A DNA stretch of 15,593 bases from Thermococcus sp. (lineage in GTDB: Archaea; Methanobacteriota_B; Thermococci; Thermococcales; Thermococcaceae). The stretch covers positions 1 through 15,593 of the forward strand of contig JALTCK010000155.1 in the NCBI GenBank assembly GCA_027074805.1. The letters run 5' to 3'. This document shows positions 6,011-12,938 of the stretch, one piece after another (position 1 is the first letter of the stretch; each line of letters starts with the position of its first letter). The notes below the pieces were generated by a model that was not told the origin of the DNA, ran no database searches, and worked only from the letters and a program-made list of their open reading frames with translations. The translations under genes were made by a program, and so were the position numbers.

Positions 6011-7561
6011 ATGAGCGCCATACTGGACTTCATAAACTGGCTGGATGGGCTGGTCTGGGGTCCCCCAATAATGATTTTGCTTCTGGGTACGGGGATTTTC
6101 CTAACTATCCTGCTTCGGGGAATCCAGATCACCCGCCTTGGTTGGGCTCTTAGATATACCTTCGGTAAAGAAGGAAGAAAAAAACGGGGAGAGGGTGATA
6201 TTAGCCCGTTCCAAGCATTGATGGCGACTCTCTCTGGAACCGTTGGTATAGGCAACATAGCCGGTGTGGCAACTGCAATCTACCACGGTGGTCCCGGTGC
6301 CCTGTTCTGGATGTGGATGACCGCCCTATTCGGTATGGCCACGAGGGGTTCCGAGGGGCTCCTTGGTGTTGCATTTAGAGACAAGCTCCCCGACGGAACC
6401 ATGATTGGAGGAACGTTCAATGCTCTGGAGAAGGGCCTTGCAGAGGTAAAAATTCCCGCGGGTGCAAGGTACTTAGCCGCAATATTCATGCTAATATTTG
6501 CAGCGTTTATCGGCGCAGACGCCACAAAGCTCGGTGGAGGAGCGATGGTAGGTGCATGGATCATAACAATCCTCTTCCTGATACTCGCATACTACTTAAT
6601 AAGGGGCCACGCCATGGCTTCCCTGGGGAAGATCCTGGCAATACTGTTCTCGACCTTCGCTGCAATAGCGGCCTTTGGAATAGGTAACATGACTCAGTCA
6701 AACTCCCTAGCCCTCGGAATGAACGTAGCGTTCCACGTCCCGTACTGGGTAACAGGAGTTGCCTTCGCCATCCTAACATTCCTGGTCACCATTGGAGGTA
6801 TCAAGAGGATCGGTGAGTTCACGGGCTACTTCGTTCCCTTTATGGCAGTGGTATACTTCATCTTCGCCATCGGTGTGTGGATCAAGTTCGCTAACCAGCT
6901 CCCCAGTGCAATAGCCCTTATATTCAAGGACGCATTTACAGGAAAGGCCGTCGCTGGTGGAGCCATAGGGACCGTTATAAGGTGGGGTGTCGCTAGGGGT
7001 CTGTTCTCAAATGAAGCCGGCCTCGGAACCGCAACCATGGCCCACTCAGCCGCAAGAACAGACAACCCGTCAAGGCAGGGTCACGTTGCAATGCTCGGTC
7101 CCTTCATCGATACTCTCATAATCTGTTCTCTCACCGGAATTTCAATAGTCGCCACTGGGGCATGGACAACAGGAAAGACGAGCACTGCCCTGACACAGGA
7201 GGCCTTCGCAAGGGCATTCGGACATCTCGGGGAGGTCATGGTCGTTATCGGCATCATATTCTTCGCGTATTCCACTGTTATAACATGGAACTATTACGGC
7301 AGGCAGAACATCATGTACCTTACTAAGTGGATTACAAGGGACCCTAAGAAGTTCGCAAGGATATACCACCCACTTCACGTTGGCTACAACATTCTCTGGG
7401 TAATCTTCATATACATAGGTGCTGTCGGTGGCCTCGAGAGCGTTTGGAACTTCTCGGACATGATGAACGGACTGATGGCCATACCAAACCTCCTCGGGCT
7501 GATACTGCTGTACCCAGTAATCAAGAAGTACACGGACGAGTTTATACGGGAGAATCCATAA
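6011..7561 (+). CDS. Sodium:alanine/glycine symporter, AGCS family
   Basis: This 516-residue inner-membrane transporter of the alanine or glycine:cation symporter family imports small neutral amino acids with Na+. Family hallmarks are visible: an N-terminal WGPP stretch before the first long helix, SGTVGIGNIAGVATAI (from about residue 75), the signature GGPGALFWMW, the loop ATRGSEGLLGVAFRD, and GVARGLFSNEAGLGTATMAH in the second half. About ten to eleven membrane helices are expected. GGAGGTG at 5998-6004 with a 6-nt spacer fixes the start at ATG 6011; the longer open frame from ATG 5978 would read through the ribosome-binding site and adds an atypical MIVHCMVEVFG. A class III PLP enzyme gene follows after 40 nt, so the two are probably one operon and the enzyme may act on the imported amino acid. 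The exact substrate cannot be read from sequence. Confidence 0.94.
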   Translation: MSAILDFINWLDGLVWGPPIMILLLGTGIFLTILLRGIQITRLGWALRYTFGKEGRKKRGEGDISPFQALMATLSGTVGIGNIAGVATAIYHGGPGALFWMWMTALFGMATRGSEGLLGVAFRDKLPDGTMIGGTFNALEKGLAEVKIPAGARYLAAIFMLIFAAFIGADATKLGGGAMVGAWIITILFLILAYYLIRGHAMASLGKILAILFSTFAAIAAFGIGNMTQSNSLALGMNVAFHVPYWVTGVAFAILTFLVTIGGIKRIGEFTGYFVPFMAVVYFIFAIGVWIKFANQLPSAIALIFKDAFTGKAVAGGAIGTVIRWGVARGLFSNEAGLGTATMAHSAARTDNPSRQGHVAMLGPFIDTLIICSLTGISIVATGAWTTGKTSTALTQEAFARAFGHLGEVMVVIGIIFFAYSTVITWNYYGRQNIMYLTKWITRDPKKFARIYHPLHVGYNILWVIFIYIGAVGGLESVWNFSDMMNGLMAIPNLLGLILLYPVIKKYTDEFIRENP

Positions 7562-7601
7562 CCTTTCGTTTTCTCCCTTTTACCCATCTGAGGCGGTGGA
7601 A

Positions 7602-8981
7602 ATGAGTTCTGAGTACCCAAAAATCCTCGTTAAACCTCCCGGGCCAAAGGCACGGGAGATGATAGAGAGGGAGAAAATGGTAATTTCTCAGGGCCTTGGT
7701 GTAAAACTCTTCCCGCTTGTCCCCGAAAGGGGTTATGGGGCCCTCATAGAGGACGTCGATGGAAACGTCTTCATAGACTTCCTGGCAGGAGCGGCCGCAG
7801 CGTCGACAGGTTACTCCCATCCAGAACTTGTGAAGGCCGTTCAGGAACAAGTGGAAAGGATACAGCACTCGATGATAGGCTACACCTACAGCAGGAAGGC
7901 CATAGAGGTAGCAGAGATCCTCGCCAAAAAAACCCCCATCCCAGAACCAAAAATCCTCTTCGGAATGAGTGGGAGCGATGCTATGGATTTGAGCCTAAAA
8001 GTTGCACGATTCGCCACGAGAAAGCCCTGGGTTATAGCCTTCATAGGCGCATACCATGGTCAGACTTACGGTGCAACATCGATAGCTGCGTTCCAGAGTT
8101 CCCAGAAGAGAGGGTTCTCCCCCCTAGTTCCCAACGTCGTTTGGATTCCCTATCCAAACCCCTACAGGAACATCTGGATGATAAACGGCTACGATGAACC
8201 TGGAGAGCTGATAAATCGGTTCCTTGACTATCTTGAAAGTTACATCCTTGCCCACGTCATTCCACCGGACGAGACAGCCCTTCTCATAGCCGAACCGATA
8301 CAAGGCGACGCTGGCATAGTTGTACCACCCAAAGACTTCTTTCTCGAGCTTAAAAAGCTTCTCGATGAGTACGGGATCCTCCTGGCTATGGACGAGGTTC
8401 AAACTGGAATCGGAAGAACGGGGAAGTGGTTTGCAACCGAATGGTTCAGCATTGATCCAGACTTAATAACCTTTGGAAAAGGCGTTGCCAGCGGCATGGG
8501 ATTGAGCGGCGTTATAGGAAGAAGCGAGCTGATGGATATGACAAGTGGCTCCGCATTGCTTACTCCAGCGGCCAATCCTGTAATCTCAGCAGCAGCCCAC
8601 GCAACATTGAGAATCATCGAGAAGGAGAACCTCCTCGAAAACGCGATTGAGATTGGGACTTTCATTCAGAAGCGTTTGAGGGAAATGCAAGAGGAGTACG
8701 ATGTTATAGGCGATGTCCGCGGCAAAGGCCTTATGATAGGTGTGGAAATTGTAAAACCAGACAAAACCCCCGACCCTGAGCTTACAGGGAAGATATGTTG
8801 GCGCGCCTTCGAGCTCGGCCTGATTCTACCCAGCTACGGTATGTTTGGGAACGTTATTAGGATAACTCCGCCCCTCGTGATAACGGAGGAACTTGCAGAA
8901 AAGGGCCTTGAAATAATGGAAACAGCTTTGAAAGATGCACTGGCCGGCAGGGTGAGCCATAGAGTCGTTACCTGGCACTGA
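7602..8981 (+). CDS. Class III PLP-dependent aminotransferase-family enzyme (4-aminobutyrate aminotransferase-like; aminotransferase or amino-acid racemase)
   Basis: This is a 459-residue fold-type I PLP enzyme. Visible cofactor motifs are SGSDAMD (S123-D129, phosphate binding), GAYHGQTYG (Y151, H152, ring stacking), MDEVQTGIGRTG (D264 and Q267, pyridine nitrogen) and the Schiff-base lysine K293 in FGKGVASGMG. Thermococcales carry several paralogues of this subgroup. Some are ornithine aminotransferases and others have been shown to be amino-acid racemases acting broadly, on alanine/serine, or on leucine/methionine, so the reaction cannot be settled from motifs. Position 40 nt behind a sodium:alanine/glycine symporter favours a small neutral amino acid such as alanine or serine; this is inference. 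The start is ATG 7602 with GAGG 8 nt upstream; GTG 7596 is an alternative. T-rich sequence lies in the gap (7567-7584), but there is no clear promoter. Confidence 0.88.
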   Translation: MSSEYPKILVKPPGPKAREMIEREKMVISQGLGVKLFPLVPERGYGALIEDVDGNVFIDFLAGAAAASTGYSHPELVKAVQEQVERIQHSMIGYTYSRKAIEVAEILAKKTPIPEPKILFGMSGSDAMDLSLKVARFATRKPWVIAFIGAYHGQTYGATSIAAFQSSQKRGFSPLVPNVVWIPYPNPYRNIWMINGYDEPGELINRFLDYLESYILAHVIPPDETALLIAEPIQGDAGIVVPPKDFFLELKKLLDEYGILLAMDEVQTGIGRTGKWFATEWFSIDPDLITFGKGVASGMGLSGVIGRSELMDMTSGSALLTPAANPVISAAAHATLRIIEKENLLENAIEIGTFIQKRLREMQEEYDVIGDVRGKGLMIGVEIVKPDKTPDPELTGKICWRAFELGLILPSYGMFGNVIRITPPLVITEELAEKGLEIMETALKDALAGRVSHRVVTWH

Positions 8982-9062
8982 GATTCAATCCTCTGAAATG
9001 GCAACGAGAATGATAAAATATTTCAGCGAAGTTAAAAGAGGGGGTTAGTATTCTCCCGGCAC

Positions 9063-9070
9063 TTTTTTAA
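9063..9070 (+). promoter_or_regulatory. TATA-like box 25 bp before a probably leaderless gene
   Basis: TTTTTTAA is centred about 25 bp before ATG 9092, and the bases just before that ATG (CTCCATAC) contain no Shine-Dalgarno sequence. This is the arrangement expected for a leaderless archaeal transcript. Other AT-rich candidates lie at 9013-9022 (GATAAAATAT) and 9031-9038. Confidence 0.45.
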
Positions 9071-9091
9071 GAAGCCCTGAGAACTCCATAC

Positions 9092-9562
9092 ATGCCCGAG
9101 AGCGAGAGGAAAAAGCACGTGCCAGAGATGACTTTCATTCACAAAACAGATTACGAACTCGAAGCAAAGATAGCAGGGAGGCCAGTTTACATACCTTCAA
9201 ATGCCATGGAGCACGTGATAGCGAGACATGTCTTCGGAGAGAATCTGGACAAAAAAACGAAGACAACCTTTTACCCCGTCGGTCAGAAGGTGAAGGACAG
9301 GGAAATTCCAGGACTTATGAAGGTTGAGGAGATAGTTTACTACATAGATGAGGCTGTGAAGGAGGGTAAACCGCGGCTGGAAGAGGACAAGGTTGTGGTT
9401 ATCTACGAATTCGACGAGCCGGAGAAAGCAGGGATAAACCGCCTTAAAGTTGTGCTCAAGGAGGTTAAGGGCGACTTTGGAGTTCACTTCGAAGTACTGA
9501 CTGCATATCCGATAAGCGGACCCTATGTCCCACTTTACGAGGACGGGAGGTGGGTTAGGTGA
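9092..9562 (+). CDS. BECR-fold (barnase/EndoU/RelE-like) nuclease-like protein, unknown function
   Basis: I do not recognise a named protein, but this 156-residue sequence has the order of features seen in BECR-fold toxins and phage nucleases. A helix carries NAMEHVIARHVFGE (H41, R45, H46). A segment follows in which residues VEEIVYYIDEAVKEGKP resemble the helix that precedes the sheet. Then come strands VVVIYEF, RLKVVLKEV and FGVHFEVLTAYPISGP, with T137 and Y139 placed where catalytic or substrate residues often lie. No signal peptide or membrane segment is visible, so it is probably cytoplasmic. The TATA box lies 25 bp upstream and there is no ribosome-binding site, so the mRNA is probably leaderless. 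Its TGA overlaps the GTG of a 39-residue basic protein by 4 nt, implying coupled expression. The nuclease activity is inference from motif layout. Confidence 0.72.
   Translation: MPESERKKHVPEMTFIHKTDYELEAKIAGRPVYIPSNAMEHVIARHVFGENLDKKTKTTFYPVGQKVKDREIPGLMKVEEIVYYIDEAVKEGKPRLEEDKVVVIYEFDEPEKAGINRLKVVLKEVKGDFGVHFEVLTAYPISGPYVPLYEDGRWVR
9546..9552 (+). promoter_or_regulatory. Full Shine-Dalgarno sequence GGAGGTG inside the nuclease-like gene, serving the 39-residue ORF
   Basis: GGAGGTG matches the 16S 3' end completely and stands 6 nt before GTG 9559. It is identical in sequence and spacing to the site that sets the symporter start (5998-6004). It supports real translation of the short overlapping gene. 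Confidence 0.65.
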
Positions 9563-9678
9563 GGGCACTTAAAAACGCCTACAGGAGATGGCGGTCTAGA
9601 TGTCCCTTCGTCAGGCGTTTTGAGGAGTGGAGAATGAAAAGGAAGGCTAAAGAGTTTAGATTAGAGAGGAGAGATTGA
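9559..9678 (+). CDS. 39-residue strongly basic protein, translationally coupled to the nuclease-like gene
   Basis: This short gene, GTG 9559 to TGA 9676-9678, overlaps the stop of the preceding gene in the arrangement GTGA. It is preceded by a complete GGAGGTG 6 nt upstream. The product has 16 Arg/Lys and 5 acidic residues among 39, with clusters YRRWRSRC, FVRRFEEW and RMKRKAKEFR. A single helix with aromatic residues at intervals is likely, suited to binding RNA, DNA or an acidic partner. No known family is recognised. Position suggests it partners the BECR-like protein, for example as an RNA-binding helper or as the second half of a toxin-antitoxin-like pair; this is inference. It stops 1 nt before the stop of the convergent hisS. 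The strong ribosome-binding site is the main reason to accept it. Confidence 0.68.
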   Translation: MRALKNAYRRWRSRCPFVRRFEEWRMKRKAKEFRLERRD

Positions 9679-9679
9679 G

Positions 9680-10993
9680 CTAAAGAGCCGTGAGGTTTAA
9701 GATCTCCTCCACAACCCTTTCTTTTCCCACGACTCTCTGTTCTCCGCTTTCCATGTCCCTGACCGTTACCTTGCCCTCGGCAAGATCCCTCTTCCCTATG
9801 ATGATGACATATGGAACCCCAAGTCTGCCTGCATAGTCGAGGGCCTTGCCAATCTTCCGGCCGGTAAGCTCAATGTCAGCCTTCACTCCAGCCATCCGCA
9901 GTGCTGTGACAACCTCAACCGCAGCCTTCCTGACTCCTGACTCCTTCCCGATTGGAATCACGTAGATGTCGGGCCTAAGCTTCGGCTCCGGAATGATGCC
10001 CTTCCACTCGAGGATCGGGATGAGTCTCTCTATACCTATGGCGAAGCCCGTTGCCGGCGTTGGCTTGCCTCCGAAGACCTCTATAAGGTTGTCGTACCTC
10101 CCACCACCACCGATGGAACCTATACCGATGTCGTTTGGAGCTATCGCCTCAAAAACCACGCTCGTATAGTAGTCAAAACCCCTCGCTATGCCGAGGTCTA
10201 TGAGAATCCTCTCCCCGACACCGTAGGTATTGAGCAAATCCACGAGCTCATATATCCTTGCTATCTCCACCTTGGCTTCCCTACTCGTGAAAAGCTCCTC
10301 TGCCTTCGGAAGAACCTCGTCAGGAAGTCCCTTAATCTCTATCAGCGCGATAACCTTCTCGATCCCATAGTCGTCAAGCCCGAACTCCTTAAGTGCTTCA
10401 ACAAAATCTTCCTCCGAGAGCTTGTCTTTCTTATCTATTAGCCTCATCAGGCCAATATCGTCTTTGACACCGAGCATCCTAGCGAACTCGTCGAGCAGAA
10501 TGCGATCCCCTATGTTCACCGTGAACTCGTCCAACCCAGTTGCTAGGTAGCTCTCGACGAATAGCGCTATTACTTCAGCGTCTGCTTCAACCCTGCTGCT
10601 GCCCAGGAGCTCAACGCCCGCCTGCCAGAACTCCCTATAGCGGCCACTCTGAGGTTCCTCATAGCGGAACATGTTCGCTATATAGTACCACTTTACCGGC
10701 TTTGGGGCGTTCTGGAAGGAGTTGACATAGAGACGAGCGACGCTCGAGGTCATGTCCGGTCTGAGCGAGAGATTTCTCCCACCTTTGTCATCAAAAGCAT
10801 AGAGCTGTTCGACAACCTCTTCACCGCTCCTCAGCTTGAAGAGTTCGGTATACTCAAAAGTCGGAGTTAGAACCTCGTGAAAGTTATAGCGCTCAAAGAC
10901 CTCGCGGAGTCTCTCGAAAACCCATCTCCTCTTCGCCATCTCCTCAGGAAGGAGATCTCGTGTTCCCTTAACCCTCTCCAGCTTCAACTTCAT
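9680..10993 (-). CDS. hisS: Histidyl-tRNA synthetase
   Basis: This 437-residue class II synthetase attaches histidine to tRNA-His. Visible landmarks are GTRDLLPEE (10-18), motif 1 around VLTPTFEYTELF (41-52), LRPDMTSSVARLY, motif 2 MFRYEEPQSGRYREFWQAG (108-126), the histidine-specific loop ARGFDYYTS (270-278), GGGGRYDNL, motif 3 TGFAIGIERL (315-324), and the anticodon-binding domain from about 340 (DIYVIPIG, VPYVIIIGKRD). Length is normal for the family. GGAGGG at 11000-11005 lies 6 nt before ATG 10991-10993. A minus-strand TATA-like box, CCTTTTAA, at 11030-11037 gives it its own promoter, although marC lies only 66 nt upstream on the same strand. Its 3' end converges on the 39-residue basic gene with a 1-nt gap. 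Confidence 0.97.
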   Translation of the reverse strand: MKLKLERVKGTRDLLPEEMAKRRWVFERLREVFERYNFHEVLTPTFEYTELFKLRSGEEVVEQLYAFDDKGGRNLSLRPDMTSSVARLYVNSFQNAPKPVKWYYIANMFRYEEPQSGRYREFWQAGVELLGSSRVEADAEVIALFVESYLATGLDEFTVNIGDRILLDEFARMLGVKDDIGLMRLIDKKDKLSEEDFVEALKEFGLDDYGIEKVIALIEIKGLPDEVLPKAEELFTSREAKVEIARIYELVDLLNTYGVGERILIDLGIARGFDYYTSVVFEAIAPNDIGIGSIGGGGRYDNLIEVFGGKPTPATGFAIGIERLIPILEWKGIIPEPKLRPDIYVIPIGKESGVRKAAVEVVTALRMAGVKADIELTGRKIGKALDYAGRLGVPYVIIIGKRDLAEGKVTVRDMESGEQRVVGKERVVEEILNLTAL

Positions 10994-11029
10994 TTCAAAC
11001 CCTCCTTTCCGGGAGAAAAGCTAAAGGGG

Positions 11030-11037
11030 TTAAAAGG
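11030..11037 (-). promoter_or_regulatory. hisS: TATA-like promoter of hisS
   Basis: CCTTTTAA on the minus strand, preceded by CTAA, lies about 40 bp before the hisS ATG. It predicts a leader of roughly 15 nt containing GGAGGG. Confidence 0.45.
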
Positions 11038-11059
11038 TTAGCCCAAGCGAGTTCGTCGT

Positions 11060-11674
11060 TCATCCGGAGGAGGTCATGAGGAGGTAGATGCCAACCACTC
11101 CCTGTACCATCATCTGAGCTCCTATTGCCATGGTGAACATACCGATTATCCTTATAAAAACGCCGAGAGTCGTTTTGCTCACATTCTTGATGACGTAGAG
11201 GGTAATAAACATTGTCAGGGCTGTGAAGAGTATCGCAAGGAATATCGCAGCAGTCGCATGAAACAGTCCTTTTTCAGCCGTCAGTGTTATTGCAGTTGTT
11301 ATTGCTGCGGGACCCGCTATGAGCGGAGTCGCAACTGGAACGGCGGCCAATGCAAGTATGTTCTTCTCTCTCTTGAGTGTGAGCATTCCTCCACTCTCTA
11401 GAGCCTCAAGGCCTATCTTGAAGAGAACGAAACCCCCAGCAACGCGAAGGGCGTTGATGTCGATGTGGAAGATGTCCTGGAGGATTATCTGGCCAGAGAT
11501 CGCGAACAAGAAGAGGAGAAGGAAGCCTATCAGATTTGCCCTAACGATAAGTGCCCTTATGTCCTCTATATGGAAGTCCTCCCTTAGAAGGCTGACAAGG
11601 AGTATCTTATCGCTCGGGTCTATCATTATGAGCATGAAGAGCGCCGAACTGAGTATTGAAAGCCACCCGTCCAT
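11060..11674 (-). CDS. MarC family (UPF0056) integral membrane protein
   Basis: This 204-residue protein has about six membrane helices and the MarC-family pattern: an early IDPSDKILLVSLL in the first helix region, LRVAGGFVLFKIGLEAL, the hallmark AAVPVATPLIAGPAAITTAI, then FLAILFTALTMFITLYVI and IRIIGMFTMAIGAQMMVQGV. Despite the name, a role in multiple antibiotic resistance is not supported for this family and the transported substrate is unknown. I place the start at ATG 11672-11674: GGAGTG sits 6 nt upstream, and the longer frame (GTG 11681-11683) begins inside that ribosome-binding site. A TATA box, TTTATAAA, about 25 bp upstream predicts a very short leader. It is probably transcribed separately from the antiporter gene at 11775. 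Confidence 0.9.
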   Translation of the reverse strand: MDGWLSILSSALFMLIMIDPSDKILLVSLLREDFHIEDIRALIVRANLIGFLLLFLFAISGQIILQDIFHIDINALRVAGGFVLFKIGLEALESGGMLTLKREKNILALAAVPVATPLIAGPAAITTAITLTAEKGLFHATAAIFLAILFTALTMFITLYVIKNVSKTTLGVFIRIIGMFTMAIGAQMMVQGVVGIYLLMTSSG

Positions 11675-11695
11675 GGCTGGCACTCCGGTGAGGTT

Positions 11696-11703
11696 TTTAT
11701 AAA
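11696..11703 (-). promoter_or_regulatory. TATA box of the marC-family gene
   Basis: TTTATAAA on the minus strand is centred about 25 bp before ATG 11674, so the leader is either nearly absent or only long enough to contain the GGAGTG site. Confidence 0.5.
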
Positions 11704-11728
11704 TCTATACCCAACACTGTACTCAATG

Positions 11729-11760
11729 ATGATACCTGCACCGACCGGGGTATGATACCT
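11729..11760. repeat. 9-bp direct repeat and small palindrome upstream of the marC promoter
   Basis: ATGATACCT occurs at 11729-11737 and again at 11752-11760. The second copy is part of a perfect inverted repeat, GGTAT-G-ATACC (11749-11759). The pair lies 25-65 bp upstream of the marC-family TATA box and just after the antiporter stop, a position suitable for an activator. Chance occurrence is possible. Confidence 0.3.
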
Positions 11761-11774
11761 ACCATTCGGCAGAG

Positions 11775-12917
11775 CTATCCCCTCGAGAAAGCCAGTTTGA
11801 GAAGCGGCGGCGTCACAAGTGTGGTCGCCATCACCATTGCTATGGCTATGGAAAAGCTCTCGTTTGTCAAAACCCCCTCGGAGAGACCAATGTTGGCCAT
11901 TATAAGACCAACCTCCATCCTTGGGATCATTCCAACACCTATCTGAAGGGATTCGCTGGGACTGAACTTTGACAGGATCCCACCGATTCCACAGCCAATG
12001 ACCTTTCCTACTATAGCAAGAAGTGAGTATACCAGTGCGAATGTCCCTGCAGCCAAAACAACGCTAGCATCCGTCTCCGCACCGACACCGACCAGAAAAA
12101 CAGGAATGAAAAAGGCGTAACCGAGGGTGATGATTTTATCCGTTATCTTCCTTGCGTCGTCACTTCCGGCCACGAGTATCCCTGCCAAATAAGCACCGGT
12201 TATAGCGGCTATCTGGAAGTACTCGGCCAGGTAGGCGAAGATAAGCATGACCACTATAGAGACCGTCGTTACGGTCTCCGGAAGGTTGATCCTGTGAGAA
12301 CTCTTGAGAATCCTTTTGACGATTCCCCTGCCCACAAGATAACTGAGGAGGAAGAAAGCAATTATTTCGGCGAGAAGAGCCGCAATATCATCTGCATAAA
12401 CCGTCCCCTTGGTGTTTATAGCCACGAGAATCGTGAGGATCATTATGCCCAAAATGTCATCTACGACGGCAGCGGCTAAAATAGCGGCACCAACGCGGGT
12501 TCTGAGGCGCTTCATCTCCATGAGAACGCTAGCTGTTAAGCTGACGCTGGTAGCAGTCATAACTCCTCCGAGAAAGAGGGCCTCCATATGGGGGTATCCC
12601 CACCTAAGAGCCACAGTATAACCAAAGACAAAAGGAAGTGCAACGCCAAGGGATGCTATGAGAAAGGCCGGAAGACCGACCCGCTTAAACTCCTCCATGT
12701 CAGTTTCAAGCCCAGCCAAAAAGAGTAGCATTACGACGCCTAAGTCTGAGATAAGTCGAACACCCTCGCCATAGGTGACAAAATCAAGCAGAGAGGGACC
12801 AAGAATAATTCCCCCCACTATCTGACCCAGGGCCGCCGGAAAACCCAGTCTCGAGCTTAAATAACCCATCAACTTGGCCGTTACGAGGATCACCGCAAGC
12901 TCAAGGAAAACGTCCAT
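11775..12917 (-). CDS. CPA2-family Na+(or K+)/H+ antiporter (KefB/NapA-like)
   Basis: This 380-residue membrane antiporter has about 12 helices. Family marks are GQIVGGIILGPSLL (31-44), MLLFLAGLETD (63-73), TATSVSLTASVL (121-132), the ion-binding aspartate pair in AAVVDDILGIMIL (D153, D154), ITGAYLAGILVAGS, and GVGMIPRMEVGLIMANIG near the end, where an arginine stands in the position region of the NapA lysine. It exchanges a monovalent cation for protons across the membrane; which cation cannot be read from sequence. It ends after the transport domain, without the cytosolic RCK/TrkA-N nucleotide-binding domain that KefB-type proteins carry. GGGTG (12923-12927) precedes ATG 12915-12917 by 5 nt. 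The CBS-domain gene lies 21 nt upstream on the same strand, so the two are probably co-transcribed and the CBS protein may act as a separate regulator. Confidence 0.93.
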   Translation of the reverse strand: MDVFLELAVILVTAKLMGYLSSRLGFPAALGQIVGGIILGPSLLDFVTYGEGVRLISDLGVVMLLFLAGLETDMEEFKRVGLPAFLIASLGVALPFVFGYTVALRWGYPHMEALFLGGVMTATSVSLTASVLMEMKRLRTRVGAAILAAAVVDDILGIMILTILVAINTKGTVYADDIAALLAEIIAFFLLSYLVGRGIVKRILKSSHRINLPETVTTVSIVVMLIFAYLAEYFQIAAITGAYLAGILVAGSDDARKITDKIITLGYAFFIPVFLVGVGAETDASVVLAAGTFALVYSLLAIVGKVIGCGIGGILSKFSPSESLQIGVGMIPRMEVGLIMANIGLSEGVLTNESFSIAIAMVMATTLVTPPLLKLAFSRG

Positions 12918-12938
12918 GCTAACACCCGAGTTTAATCG

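Noticed and set aside
7542..7868. Minus-strand frame with a CRRCGRSC cysteine pattern resembling a zinc finger
   Set aside because: The pattern comes from reading the reverse complement of the PLP-enzyme gene start; no promoter or ribosome-binding site supports it.
9001..9085. Possible C/D-box RNA (ATGATA, CTGA) in the spacer before the nuclease-like gene
   Set aside because: The C-like box deviates from the consensus and the spacing of CTGA elements does not fit a guide RNA.
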